Source of the DNA: Lachnospiraceae bacterium | Lineage (GTDB): Bacteria; Bacillota_A; Clostridia; Lachnospirales; Lachnospiraceae | Assembly: GCA_024683935.1 (NCBI GenBank) | Contig: JAIKXV010000133.1 | Span: forward strand, 5,241-69,240 | Length of the DNA stretch: 64,000 nucleotides | Direction of reading: 5' to 3' | In this document: positions 46,001-55,428 of the stretch, one piece after another | Layout of the letters: each line of letters starts with the position of its first letter | Position numbering within the stretch: the first letter of the stretch is position 1 | The notes under the pieces: model-generated | Told to the model about the DNA's origin: nothing | Databases searched by the model: none | Seen by the model: the letters and a program-made list of their open reading frames with translations, nothing else | Translations under genes and position numbers: made by a program

Positions 46001-47335
46001 ATGAAAAGTATTTGCAGGAAATTCAGCAACAGCATAACCTTCTTTATTAAGAGCCTTTTATATCTGGGCTGCTTTTTTATACTGTTTGCCTTAATGGGTA
46101 TAGAGAATAGACAGGTCAGGGTGCTTTCGAGAACATCCGTTATTATGACTGTGATGTTTTTCATGGCGCTTCTCTTTTTTACCGGTATATACGGAGGACT
46201 GGATGCCGGCCGCAGACACAGGAAGCATATCGTTCAGGGAATGGAGCTGTCCCTTCTTTTTTCTTCCATATTTACCTATGCGGTTTTTCTGATTATGAAT
46301 GTTAACGAGGCAAACGGACTCAGGTTCCGCCTGCAGTCCTTTGGCTTTTTTGTGCTTGCGGTAATTATAAATGCCGTATACGTCTGGTTAATGACGGTGC
46401 TGGCATCGGCATTTCATAATTGGGTGGAGCCGCCGGTGAAAGCCCTTGTGGTCACCGGAAGTCCTGCCGGAGGAGAAAGGGTGAAGAGCATGGTCGAGAG
46501 TTTCAGACACCGCTTTTCATCTGCTGAAACAGAAAAGTATGACAGCCCGGATGTCCGGGAAAAGATCAGAAACTCAGGCCTGGTGTTTTTTTACGATATC
46601 CCCCAGGGAGACAGGGCGGAGCTTGTGAACTACTGCTATAAGCATAATATACCCATGTCCCTTAATCCGGATATCTCCGATATTGTGGAAATGACTGCAG
46701 AGGAGAGGATGATGGGCGATATGCCCTTCCTTTTCCACTATGCCGGGAAAATGACCTTTGAACAAAGGGTTATTAAAAGACTTGCGGACATCTGTATTTC
46801 TGCACTGCTGCTGCTTCTGACCTCGCCCCTGTTTCTGATAGCGGCGATAATGATAAAGGCAGGAGACGGAGGTTCTGTTTTTTTCAGACAGAAAAGAGCT
46901 ACGATAAGAGGAAGGGTTTTTGAGATCATAAAGTTCAGGACCATGAAGGAGGATTCCGGAAATGTCTCCGTCAGCAAGGAAGACGACAGGATCACGCCGG
47001 TGGGTAAGATCTTAAGGAAATACAGAATAGATGAGCTGCCTCAGCTGATAAACATCATAAAGGGGGAGATGTCCCTTGTGGGACCGAGACCCGAAATGCT
47101 TGAAAATGTCAGCGAGTACGAGAGTGAGATGCCGGAATTCAGATACCGTCTAAGGATGAAGGCGGGTCTCACCGGTCTTGCCCAGGTGATGGGGAGATAC
47201 AATACTTCATCCAGGGACAAGCTGATCCTGGATCTGCTCTATATCGAGAGATTCAGCATTATGCTTGATATCAAGCTGCTATTCCAGACCTTCCTGGTGA
47301 TCTTTAATGCGGAGGATTCTACTGAGGGGTTCTGA
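46001..47335 (+). CDS. Polyprenyl-phosphate sugar-1-phosphate transferase, WbaP type
   Basis: 444 residues with four N-terminal helices, a soluble middle domain, then the catalytic domain: FFRQKRATIRGRVFEIIKFRTM, RIDELPQLINIIKGEMSLVG and PRPEMLENVSEYE. Third priming transferase of the window and a closer relative of 9386-10753 (shared SDIIL/SDIVE and F-Y-D-I-P positions) than of the short form at 19064. Starts at ATG 20 bp after the previous gene. The presence of GT and flippase genes on both sides suggests it heads a further repeat unit. Confidence 0.92.
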   Translation: MKSICRKFSNSITFFIKSLLYLGCFFILFALMGIENRQVRVLSRTSVIMTVMFFMALLFFTGIYGGLDAGRRHRKHIVQGMELSLLFSSIFTYAVFLIMNVNEANGLRFRLQSFGFFVLAVIINAVYVWLMTVLASAFHNWVEPPVKALVVTGSPAGGERVKSMVESFRHRFSSAETEKYDSPDVREKIRNSGLVFFYDIPQGDRAELVNYCYKHNIPMSLNPDISDIVEMTAEERMMGDMPFLFHYAGKMTFEQRVIKRLADICISALLLLLTSPLFLIAAIMIKAGDGGSVFFRQKRATIRGRVFEIIKFRTMKEDSGNVSVSKEDDRITPVGKILRKYRIDELPQLINIIKGEMSLVGPRPEMLENVSEYESEMPEFRYRLRMKAGLTGLAQVMGRYNTSSRDKLILDLLYIERFSIMLDIKLLFQTFLVIFNAEDSTEGF

Positions 47336-47346
47336 GACTTTAAGTT

Positions 47347-48084
47347 ATGTTAACCACGACTATTATCACCGTATGCTTTAATTCCGAAAAGACCATAGGG
47401 AGGACGATGGAATCTGTTTTAGGACAGACACTCATGCCCTCTGAATATATCATTATTGACGGACTGAGCATTGACCGGACTTTGGAGATCGCAGGATCCT
47501 ATACGGAGAGCTTCCGGAAGAAGGGTACGGAGCTCCGAATTTTTTCCGAAAAGGACAATGGCATTTATGATGCCATGAACAAGGGGATCGATAAGGCCCG
47601 GGGAGATATCATAGGTATCATCAACAGCGATGATTATTATGAGCCCGAGGCAGTGGAGGTCATGACGGACACCTTTGAAAAGGAAGGCTGCGATCTGGCC
47701 TTTGCGGACATCCGGATGCATATGACAAACGGAACCTCCTTTGTAAAGAAAGCCCGGGTCAGAAATTATACCACCAGCCGTGACTGGAACCATCCGACCC
47801 AGTTTGTTGCATCGTACGTTTATGAAAAGTTCCGCTTCAGATGCAGGGATATAAGCGATGATATGGATCTCTATTTCAGGATAAAGAAGGCCGGGATGAA
47901 GATCGTCGCGGTGAACAGGGTACTTGCGGATTTCACGATGGGGGGAGTAAGCAACCGTATCCCTGCCCGGGAGATAATACCCAGAATAAAGAGACGCTAC
48001 AGGATCTACCGGGAAAACGGCTACAGCCGGCTTTATATCTTGGAATGCGTGGGCTTTGAGCTGATAAAATTTCTTTTGGCATAG
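47347..48084 (+). CDS. Glycosyltransferase family 2, WcaA-like
   Basis: 245 residues: TTIITVCFNSEKTIGRTMESVLGQT, IIIDGLSIDRTLEI, SEKDNGIYDAMNKGIDKARGDIIG and INSDDYYEPEAVE (metal site near residue 98), then WNHPTQFVASYVYEKF. This is the colanic-acid WcaA/WcaE branch of family 2. The start codon lies inside a variant of the dispersed motif (TTATGTTAAC, 47345-47354), so the motif supplies the ATG here. Donor unknown. Confidence 0.9.
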   Translation: MLTTTIITVCFNSEKTIGRTMESVLGQTLMPSEYIIIDGLSIDRTLEIAGSYTESFRKKGTELRIFSEKDNGIYDAMNKGIDKARGDIIGIINSDDYYEPEAVEVMTDTFEKEGCDLAFADIRMHMTNGTSFVKKARVRNYTTSRDWNHPTQFVASYVYEKFRFRCRDISDDMDLYFRIKKAGMKIVAVNRVLADFTMGGVSNRIPAREIIPRIKRRYRIYRENGYSRLYILECVGFELIKFLLA

Positions 48085-48089
48085 GCAGT

Positions 48090-49253
48090 ATGAAGATCAC
48101 TTTTTTTTCAAATTATTTCAATCATCATCAGGAGGCGCTCTGCAACGCCTTTTTTGACAGGCTGGGGGATGATTTTACTTTTATTGAAACCGAGCCTATG
48201 GAAGAATTCCGCTCGAAAATGGGATGGGGACGTCCTGCCCCGGACTATGTCCTCCGCTCATATGAGTCTGACGAAGCAGAGAAGAAAACGATTTCTCTTG
48301 CCGAGACAAGTGACCTGGTTATCTTTGGCACCGCACCGGAAAGATATATTGAGAAAAGGCTGGACGAGAATAAGCTTATCTTCAGATATTCCGAGAGGCC
48401 GCTTAAGGAGGGCAGGATAAAGGTTCTGATCCCGCGGCTTGCGAAGAAGTTCTATCATAATCACTTCAGGAACAGGAATAAAAATATCCATATCCTGGCG
48501 GCCAGCGCTTACTGTGCTTCGGATTACAGATTTCTGCATTCATACATAGATAAATGCTATAAATTCGGGTATTTTCCGGAGAGGGAAAGAAAGAGTTGGA
48601 GAGAGTTATGTAAACTAAAAAACCAAAACTCTCCTGTCAGGATCCTGTGGGCAGGACGTTTCCTGAAGTTAAAGAGGGCTGATCTTTTCCTGAAGGCCGC
48701 TGCAAGATGCAGAAGGGAAGGTTTCAATTTCTCTGTCGTAATGGTGGGAGCAGGAGAAGAGGAAAGTCATCTTAAGTCCCTGAGCAGTTCCCTGGGACTT
48801 GATGATATTACGGAATATAAGGGTTTTCTTTCTCCCGAGGAGACCAGAGAGGAAATGGAGAAAGCCGACATTTTTGTGATGACCAGCAATTTCCTGGAGG
48901 GCTGGGGTTCGGTCATATATGAAGCACTTTCTGCGGGCTGTGCGGTTATAGCGAGCCATGCTGCGGGAGCCACCCCCTTCCTTGTGGAGGACGGAGTTAC
49001 GGGATTTGTGTTTAAGAGCGGGAGCCTGCCGAGTCTGGAGCGGAAGCTGAAAAAACTGCTGTCGGATAAGGAGACGATCCGGAACCTTGGTACAGCTGCC
49101 TTTGAAAACATGCAGGAATACTGGAATCCTGAAACCGCAGCAGAACGGGTCATAGAGCTTTCAGAAAACATGCTTAACGGCGGTATGAAGGAGTATAAGG
49201 AGGGTCCGCTGTCCAGATGCGAGTACCTTTACGGGAACTGGTTTACAGATTAA
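48090..49253 (+). CDS. Glycosyltransferase family 4
   Basis: 387-residue GT-B transferase. The front domain opens ITFFSNYFNHHQEALCNAF; the back domain starts VRILWAGRFLKLKRADLFLKA and has VVMVGAGEEESHLKSL, FVMTSNFLEGWGSVIYEALSAGCAVIAS and a C-terminal EYWNPETAAERV. A TTATGTAAAC copy at 48606 (Leu-Cys-Lys-Leu-Lys) lies in the linker just ahead of the back domain, the same relative place as in the transferases at 11530, 21431 and 25681. Confidence 0.9.
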   Translation: MKITFFSNYFNHHQEALCNAFFDRLGDDFTFIETEPMEEFRSKMGWGRPAPDYVLRSYESDEAEKKTISLAETSDLVIFGTAPERYIEKRLDENKLIFRYSERPLKEGRIKVLIPRLAKKFYHNHFRNRNKNIHILAASAYCASDYRFLHSYIDKCYKFGYFPERERKSWRELCKLKNQNSPVRILWAGRFLKLKRADLFLKAAARCRREGFNFSVVMVGAGEEESHLKSLSSSLGLDDITEYKGFLSPEETREEMEKADIFVMTSNFLEGWGSVIYEALSAGCAVIASHAAGATPFLVEDGVTGFVFKSGSLPSLERKLKKLLSDKETIRNLGTAAFENMQEYWNPETAAERVIELSENMLNGGMKEYKEGPLSRCEYLYGNWFTD

Positions 49254-49298
49254 AATCATTATATTAATTATACAGAGACATAGTTTAGAGGAATTAAC

Positions 49299-49991
49299 AT
49301 GAAAGATTTGAACGATCTGACTTTATCGGTGGTGATCACCTGCTATAACGAAATAGATAATATCGAAGCCATTGTTGATAAGGTACTGGCTGCTCCGGTA
49401 AAGAATAAGGAAATAATCATAGTCGATGACAAAAGCACAGACGGGTCTTCGGAAATACTTGATACGGTAATAGCGCCTAAAGTGTCTAAGATAATACATC
49501 ATGATGTAAATCAGGGAAAAGGAGCTGCGCTCAGAACCGGATTCAAAGCTGTGACCGGAGACATAGTAATAGTGCAGGATGCGGATCTGGAATATGATCC
49601 GATGGACTACCCTAAGGTTATAGCGCCTATTGCCGAAGGAAGAGCGAAGGTGTGCTATGGTTCCCGTTTTCTGGGACAGAAAATGAAGGGGTATTTTTCA
49701 AACAGAGCCGCTAACTGGGCGCTGACAAAGCTTTCAAATTTCTTTACCCATCAGAAACTCACTGATATGGAGACCTGTTATAAGGCTTTCAGGAGAGATG
49801 TTATACAGTCCATTGAACTTGAAGAGAACAGATTCGGGTTTGAACCTGAGGTTACTGCGAAGATAACAAAGAAAAGGATAAGGATACATGAAGTACCGGT
49901 GTCCTATTACCCCAGAACAAATGCGGAAGGAAAAAAGATCGGGTTTAAGGATGGGGTAAGGGCCATCCTCGTGATCCTGAAATACAGGTGA
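49299..49991 (+). CDS. Polyprenyl-phosphate sugar synthase, DPM1-like GT2
   Basis: 230 residues without a C-terminal membrane anchor. SVVITCYNEIDNIEAIVDKVL, IIIVDDKSTDGSSEIL, NQGKGAALRTGFKAVTGDIV, the metal site QDADLEYDPMDYP, and GSRFLGQKMKG with MSxLTDMETCYKAF-type features near 160. Such enzymes load a sugar from a nucleotide donor onto polyprenyl phosphate. The next gene, coupled by GTGA, is a GT-C membrane enzyme that would use that lipid-linked sugar outside the cell. The region is noticeably AT-rich. The 45-bp gap before it is AT-rich, with no sure promoter. Confidence 0.9.
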   Translation: MKDLNDLTLSVVITCYNEIDNIEAIVDKVLAAPVKNKEIIIVDDKSTDGSSEILDTVIAPKVSKIIHHDVNQGKGAALRTGFKAVTGDIVIVQDADLEYDPMDYPKVIAPIAEGRAKVCYGSRFLGQKMKGYFSNRAANWALTKLSNFFTHQKLTDMETCYKAFRRDVIQSIELEENRFGFEPEVTAKITKKRIRIHEVPVSYYPRTNAEGKKIGFKDGVRAILVILKYR

Positions 49992-51784
49992 TAAAGATGC
50001 CGGCTGGTGTAAAACGTTTTCTTGATAAAGCGGAGACTTATGCTGTTCCTGTAATAAATGCGGTTCTGCTTATTTTTGCATGTGTCGGTGTGTACACAAG
50101 CTATTTTATGAATACGGCGGGGCGGTCATTCTGGCTTGATGAAGCCTCTCTTTCTATTTCCTTCAGCAAACGTACGCTGGCGGGGCTGTTTACGGAAGGC
50201 GGGCTGGAGCACAATCAGTCAGCGCCTCTCGGCTGGCTATACATAGAAAAGATTCTGTCCTTATTATTTGGGAATAATGAAGCAGTTCTGCGGACAGGCT
50301 CCTTTGCGGCTTTTATACTGGTTCTTGTTTCGTTAGTCTTTATTCAGTTCTTTTATTTCAGATCACGTTTTCCTTTTGCTGCTGCGGCAATAGTATCGAA
50401 TATAGAGTTTGTGCTTAAATATTCCAATATGTTTAAGCAGTATATGTTTGAGTCATTCATTGCGCTTTTTATCTGTATTCTGTTTATTCTGTTAATAAAA
50501 AAGAAAATTCCGTATCCGCTTTTTATACTGCTATGGATGCTCTCCATCTGGTTCGCGCAGATAGCAGCCTTTGTTGAAGGAGGACTGATATTATCTGTCC
50601 TTATTTATTCATTTATAAATAAAGACAGGGAACGGATAAAGCAGACGGTCTTAAGCGGTGTTATGATCACCCTTAGCTTCATTGCCTATTATTTTGCATG
50701 GATACACAGAATGGGCTCTGTTGGGGCGCTGCAGGACTATTGGGATGACAAGTTCTTCCCGCTTATACCCGGATCCCTTTCCGATATCCGTCTTATGCTG
50801 ACATTAATACAGGATATATTTAAGATATTCCCTGACGGCAGTACGGTCTTTATCGGTATAATGTGTGTCCTTGGAATAGTGTATGCGGTTATAAAAAAGG
50901 ATGAACTCATTTCCGGTATCTTTCTTGGATTTTTTGTTGCACTGTCCGCATCGTTTATCCATATGTTCCCCATATCGCCAAGACTCTGCTGTTATATGTA
51001 TCCCCTGCTGGTTTTAATTTCGGTTGTGGCGTTTGAATGGCTTTTCCCGGAGGGATCGCCCAAGCTTATTCTGTGTGGAGTTATTATTATAGCAGTAACG
51101 GCGGCGGGAACAGGAATAAAATACTATCTTAATCCGCTGCACGGTTATATCGGCGGAGAAGAACTGAATACGGAGCTCGACTACCTGAAATCCCATATCG
51201 GAGCCGATGACAAAATATATGTTTATTACGGTACAAAGGGTGCTTTCGAATATAAAAACGGATACGATAATCCTTCTTTCGGAGATTATGAAAATAACGT
51301 GGTAATGGGCAGCACGTATTTTGACGAGGATGATGAACGGCCTGAGGAAGAAATGAAAAAGGTGCTGTCATTCGATAAGTGTTATATTGTTTCATCCCAT
51401 CTGTCCGACGGAATATATCCGCTGTTTGACTATCTTCAGGATAAGGGAAGTCTGGAACTTATTTCGTATGAGCACCAGACACCACTGATGTACTTCTGCC
51501 GGGACAATTCCGACAGCAAGATAGATTTTACAATGAATGAAGAAAATACAGAAAACCGGAATGACATGGTTCATTCGGTTATACACATAGAAAATACGGG
51601 TGAAGCATATCTTAATTCTCCATATAACGATATATTCCTTGAAGATACTGATAACGGAAAGGTGTACGCCATAGAAGATCTGATAGCGCCGGGGGAGTCT
51701 GTTGACATATCCGTTTCATATCCTTCCGATAAAGCGGCGCATTTCGTACTGTTAAGCAATCACGGGAGAATTTCCGGCTCATAA
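49988..51784 (+). CDS. GT-C family glycosyltransferase (GT39/ArnT-like)
   Basis: 598 residues starting at GTG (or the ATG nine bases later). Ten or so helices in the first about 385 residues and a soluble outside domain after that. The first outside loop has FWLDEASLSISFSKRTL with the catalytic Asp-Glu pair, then EHNQSAPLGWLYIEK. It would transfer a polyprenyl-phosphate-bound sugar, supplied by the DPM1-like partner, to an exported glycan or lipid-linked unit. AT-rich like its partner and free of the 10-bp motif, so the two may have arrived together. Confidence 0.82.
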   Translation: MIKMPAGVKRFLDKAETYAVPVINAVLLIFACVGVYTSYFMNTAGRSFWLDEASLSISFSKRTLAGLFTEGGLEHNQSAPLGWLYIEKILSLLFGNNEAVLRTGSFAAFILVLVSLVFIQFFYFRSRFPFAAAAIVSNIEFVLKYSNMFKQYMFESFIALFICILFILLIKKKIPYPLFILLWMLSIWFAQIAAFVEGGLILSVLIYSFINKDRERIKQTVLSGVMITLSFIAYYFAWIHRMGSVGALQDYWDDKFFPLIPGSLSDIRLMLTLIQDIFKIFPDGSTVFIGIMCVLGIVYAVIKKDELISGIFLGFFVALSASFIHMFPISPRLCCYMYPLLVLISVVAFEWLFPEGSPKLILCGVIIIAVTAAGTGIKYYLNPLHGYIGGEELNTELDYLKSHIGADDKIYVYYGTKGAFEYKNGYDNPSFGDYENNVVMGSTYFDEDDERPEEEMKKVLSFDKCYIVSSHLSDGIYPLFDYLQDKGSLELISYEHQTPLMYFCRDNSDSKIDFTMNEENTENRNDMVHSVIHIENTGEAYLNSPYNDIFLEDTDNGKVYAIEDLIAPGESVDISVSYPSDKAAHFVLLSNHGRISGS

Positions 51785-51869
51785 TGTTTTAAATTCTTCA
51801 TGTATAGGATATAATAAGTACAATATCGTGGCGGGAACTGTTTTTTTGCAGATCCTTTGTTTTCTCAAA

Positions 51870-52764
51870 ATGGGTACGGCTTATGAAAGGAAAAAAGGGT
51901 ATGGTTTAAGATCTGTAGGCGCAAGGCTCCTGATGGTGCTTGTTCCGGTTGTTGCCGTTTTCATTGTTGCCGTGACGCTTTTTGTTGCTTTCCAGGCAAG
52001 GAAGGTCATCATTGAGCGCACAGAGAGTGAGCTGCACCAGGAATCCAAGGCTAATGCGGAAGAGATTGGAGGCACTATAAAGGGCTTCAAAGAGTATTTC
52101 AATGCTCTCGCCAACACGATGGAAAATACGCCTTATGAAAGTGATGAGGATCTGATAGCAAAGAACCAGTTTTCACTTACCAAATTTGAGGAAATATCGA
52201 ACGGTTTTTACATCGGACTGGATGATAAGGGCTACATTGATGTGTCCGGATGGGTGCCAGATGCGGATTCCGGAACTCCCTGTGTTTCCATGTCAAGGGG
52301 CCGGAAGAGGCTTTGCGGTCGTGGCGGAAGAGATAGGAAAGCTGGCAACGGAATCTGCCCAGACGGCAGAGGAGATCCGTTCCGAGATGGAAAACCTCTT
52401 AAGAGAGTCCAGAGCTGCTATTGAGAAGACCGAGGAAGTAAGCGCGATAGGAAATAACGTAAATAACGTACTGCAGAATACGGTTGACAGGATAAATGAT
52501 CTTATAGGCGGAGTAAACACGACGGTTGACGGTGTTACCACCATTTCCGGTCTTTCACAGGAGAGCGCTGCCAGCAAGACCATTATCGTCGATGCCATGG
52601 ACAGCCTGTCGGCCATTTCCGAAGAAAACGCAGCATCTACGGAAGAAACCAGTGCTTCCATGCAGGAGCTGAATGCTACGGTTAATGTACTTGCAGGTTC
52701 GGCAGACAGCCTGAATGAGATAGCAAAGCGGCTGGATGAAGACCTGAAATTCTTTAAGATCTGA
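51870..52764 (+). pseudogene. Methyl-accepting chemotaxis protein with internal deletion and frameshift
   Basis: The N-terminal part (51870-about 52275) has a membrane helix (LLMVLVPVVAVFIVAVTLF) and the start of a sensory dCache domain ending at DVSGWVPDADS. At about 52280-52305 the frame changes and the text resumes inside the signalling domain with GAGRGFAVVAEEIGKLATESAQ and runs to the end (DEDLKFFKI). About 250 residues are missing, including the rest of the sensor, the second helix, HAMP and the signalling tip. A second ATG at 51883 reads into an early stop, hinting at another small shift at the start. The gap 51785-51869 holds a TATAAT at 51810 with a poor -35. It is non-functional as a receptor. 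Confidence 0.88.
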
Positions 52765-52772
52765 GAAATCTT

Positions 52773-53879
52773 GTGAAAAAGATAGTTTATCTGATGGAAT
52801 ATCCCATAGACCTTCCGGGAGGAGCCCAGCTGTCAACGGAGATGATAGCCGCGGCTCTTTCCGCCTGTCCGGGGTACGGATATGAGCCTGTTGTGATATG
52901 CCCTGAGCTGCTGAACAGGAGTGCTTCGGATTATCCTTTCCGGATTCTTACCTACTCCATGGGAGAAAAACGTTTTCCAAATCTCCTTAAGAGAATAAAG
53001 GCCTTTAAGAATTATATCGCGGCTGAGAAACCGGATCTCATACATATTGAGATGTCGGAGTCTCTTATAACATACGGATTCATACAGGGGGCTTTTAAAG
53101 GAATCAGGCATATTTATACCGACAGGGGGATGCTCTTCGGGTACAGAAAGAGATCCCGCTTTTTTATGAACCCGGTGTTGAAGAAAGCATCCTGTATAAT
53201 AACCACCACAGATAAGAACAGGGAGTTATGGAGCAACAATACATCTTTCGGACCTGTGTATACCATCCCGAATACAATAAGCCTTTTATTTGAGGACTAT
53301 GATGAGGGAAAAAAGAAGCAGGGCGGAAGGCTTTCCGTAGGTTTTGCAGGCAGGATCTGTGTGGAAAAGGACTGGGGCAAGGTTCCGCTCATTGTAAGGG
53401 AGCTGGAAGCAAACGGACCGGATTTTGAAATCCGGCTGGTACTTTCCCTGTATGAAAAGGGAGACCGTGCATTTGCCGACGGATTAAGGAAAGAAATAGA
53501 AGATATCATAGGAGCCGACAGGCTTTATTACAGGGAAGATCTGACCCAGGAGGAAATGAGTGATTTTTACTACGGCACGGATCTTTTTATCATGACCAGT
53601 GTTTTCGAGTCCTTTGGAAAGGCAGCTGTGGAAGCCATGTCCAGAAGGTGCTGTGTTATGTCAACCGATGTCGGCGGACTCCCGGAAGTAATAGGCAGAA
53701 AAGAAAACCTGTACTCCATGGAGGATCTTTCGAAGCTCACGGACTACGCCCGAAAGCTTACTAAAGATGCGGAGTTCCTTAAAATGGAGCAGGAGTATTT
53801 TTATAACAGATATCATGAGAGATATACATCGGATTCCTATGTAAAAAGGCATCTGGAAGTATATGACAGGTTTACATAA
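52773..53879 (+). CDS. Glycosyltransferase family 4
   Basis: 368 residues from GTG. LMEYPIDLPGGAQLSTEMIAAAL opens the front domain, HIYTDRGMLFGYRKRSRF and VYTIPNTISLLFEDY lead to the back domain with SVGFAGRICVEKDWGKVPLIV and MTSVFESFGKAAVEAMSRRCCVMSTDVGGLPEVIG. The stop codon is the TAA inside a reverse motif copy (GTTTACATAA, 53870-53879), which codes Phe-Thr-stop. A TTATGTCAAC variant at 53656 lies in the CVMSTD segment. It comes right after the dead chemoreceptor gene. Confidence 0.9.
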   Translation: MKKIVYLMEYPIDLPGGAQLSTEMIAAALSACPGYGYEPVVICPELLNRSASDYPFRILTYSMGEKRFPNLLKRIKAFKNYIAAEKPDLIHIEMSESLITYGFIQGAFKGIRHIYTDRGMLFGYRKRSRFFMNPVLKKASCIITTTDKNRELWSNNTSFGPVYTIPNTISLLFEDYDEGKKKQGGRLSVGFAGRICVEKDWGKVPLIVRELEANGPDFEIRLVLSLYEKGDRAFADGLRKEIEDIIGADRLYYREDLTQEEMSDFYYGTDLFIMTSVFESFGKAAVEAMSRRCCVMSTDVGGLPEVIGRKENLYSMEDLSKLTDYARKLTKDAEFLKMEQEYFYNRYHERYTSDSYVKRHLEVYDRFT

Positions 53880-53952
53880 TATAGAAGAACATGGCGGTTT
53901 ATATAAAACTACAACTGCTCAAAGTTTACATAAATCGAAATAGTTAACATAA
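53870..53952 (+). repeat. Cluster of four reverse motif copies in the intergenic gap
   Basis: GTTTACATAA at 53870 and 53924 (exact), GTTTATATAA at 53897 and GTTAACATAA at 53943 (one mismatch each). Spacings are 27, 27 and 19 bp. They fill the 76-bp gap between a glycosyltransferase and a flippase; no other signal is seen in it. Confidence 0.75.
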
Positions 53953-53955
53953 CAT

Positions 53956-55428
53956 ATGGACAAACAGAAAAGCAGCTTAGGCGGATTCTTAAGCTACTTC
54001 TACGGAAATTTCATAGTTCTGCTGTTGGGCTTTATCCAGACTCCCCTTGTTACTAGAATTATGTCAACCGAGGAATACGGCAGGACCGGAATGTTTGAGG
54101 CGGCGGTTTCCTGCATATATATCTTTGCGGTACTCGGTCTGGATCAGTCCTATATCCGCTATTATTACAGGACGGGAATAGACAGAAGACGTCTGATGAG
54201 GCAGTGCCTCCTTCCTCCCCTGATACTGGTGGCGGCCTTGATACCGGTTTATTACTTTATGTCAACCAAGGTCAATCTCTGGCTCTTTGAAAGGACGTCG
54301 GTTGACATAACAGTAATTGTTATTCTTTATACCCTTGTCTCCGTTTTTGAACGCTTCCTTTTCCTGAATGTCAGGATGGAGCAGAATGGCAGACTGTACA
54401 GCAATATTAATATCGCGCAGAAGCTTATAAATATACTGCTCATATTCCTTTTCTTTATGCTTTTCGGCAATGATTTCCGGGTGGTTCTTTACGCCATGAC
54501 CCTGTCCTGGTCTGTGACCACTCTGTTTCTGGCAGTCAGATACCTTTTCTTCGTCAAAGAGGAAGCTCCCGCAGAGGAGATCAGCATAATAAAGGAAAAG
54601 AATATCCCGGAAAAGGAGCTCATTGCTTACGGACTGCCCTTTATTCTGATACTGGTGATGGAGTGGATCCTGTCCTCATGTGACAGGATAGCCTTAAAGA
54701 CTCTGGCAGATTACCATGAACTGGGGGTATACAGCGCGGCCATGAAGATCATCGTGCTGCTCCTCACCTTTAAGAATACCTTCCTCGCATACTGGTCTCC
54801 GGTTGCCATGGAAAAGTATGAGAGCGGAGATGAGGATGCGGCGGCATTTTTCAGGAAGGCTTTCGACATGGTGCGTTTCCTGAGCATGATGGCTGCTGCG
54901 GGAATGATCCTGTTCAGAAACGTGATAGTACTTCTTCTCGGGAAGAACTACAGGGGTGCGGACAGGATAATCCCCTTCCTTACCCTGATGCCCATATTTG
55001 CCATAATGTTTGAGATAACGGTACAGGGGATCAGATTCAAGAAGAAAAATATATACCTGAATATAGCAAGCCTGGCGGCTATAATAGTAAATATCTTAGG
55101 TAATTTCTGCCTTGTTCCGATTCTCGGCGGAACAGGAGCTGCCATGACCACCGGATTATCCTATATAATGTATTTTATTGTGGGAAGTGTTTTTTCAGAG
55201 AGATTTTATCCTGTGGGTTATGACAGGGTACGTACTTTTATTGATGCACTGTTATTGATATCATATGCGGCATTTGCCTCTTTTTCGGGAATGAATGTAA
55301 TGAGCTCTGTATACGGAGCGGTACTGCTCATCGTAATTATGCTAATAGAGAAGGACAGCGTGAAAAAGGCCTTTGAAACGGTTCGGAAACTGGATCTGAA
55401 AAAGTATTTGGGAAATAAAAATGGATAA
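53956..55428 (+). CDS. wzx: Oligosaccharide flippase, Wzx/MATE-like
   Basis: 490 residues, 12-14 helices. FLSYFYGNFIVLLLGFIQTPLVTRIMSTEEYGRTGMF is the usual start, followed by LDQSYIRYYYR and the mid-protein AYGLPFILILVMEWILSSCDRIALK. Third flippase. Two TTATGTCAAC variants (54059, 54257) and one reverse (54301) lie in the first 120 codons. Overlaps the following unknown gene by 8 bp. Confidence 0.92.
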   Translation: MDKQKSSLGGFLSYFYGNFIVLLLGFIQTPLVTRIMSTEEYGRTGMFEAAVSCIYIFAVLGLDQSYIRYYYRTGIDRRRLMRQCLLPPLILVAALIPVYYFMSTKVNLWLFERTSVDITVIVILYTLVSVFERFLFLNVRMEQNGRLYSNINIAQKLINILLIFLFFMLFGNDFRVVLYAMTLSWSVTTLFLAVRYLFFVKEEAPAEEISIIKEKNIPEKELIAYGLPFILILVMEWILSSCDRIALKTLADYHELGVYSAAMKIIVLLLTFKNTFLAYWSPVAMEKYESGDEDAAAFFRKAFDMVRFLSMMAAAGMILFRNVIVLLLGKNYRGADRIIPFLTLMPIFAIMFEITVQGIRFKKKNIYLNIASLAAIIVNILGNFCLVPILGGTGAAMTTGLSYIMYFIVGSVFSERFYPVGYDRVRTFIDALLLISYAAFASFSGMNVMSSVYGAVLLIVIMLIEKDSVKKAFETVRKLDLKKYLGNKNG

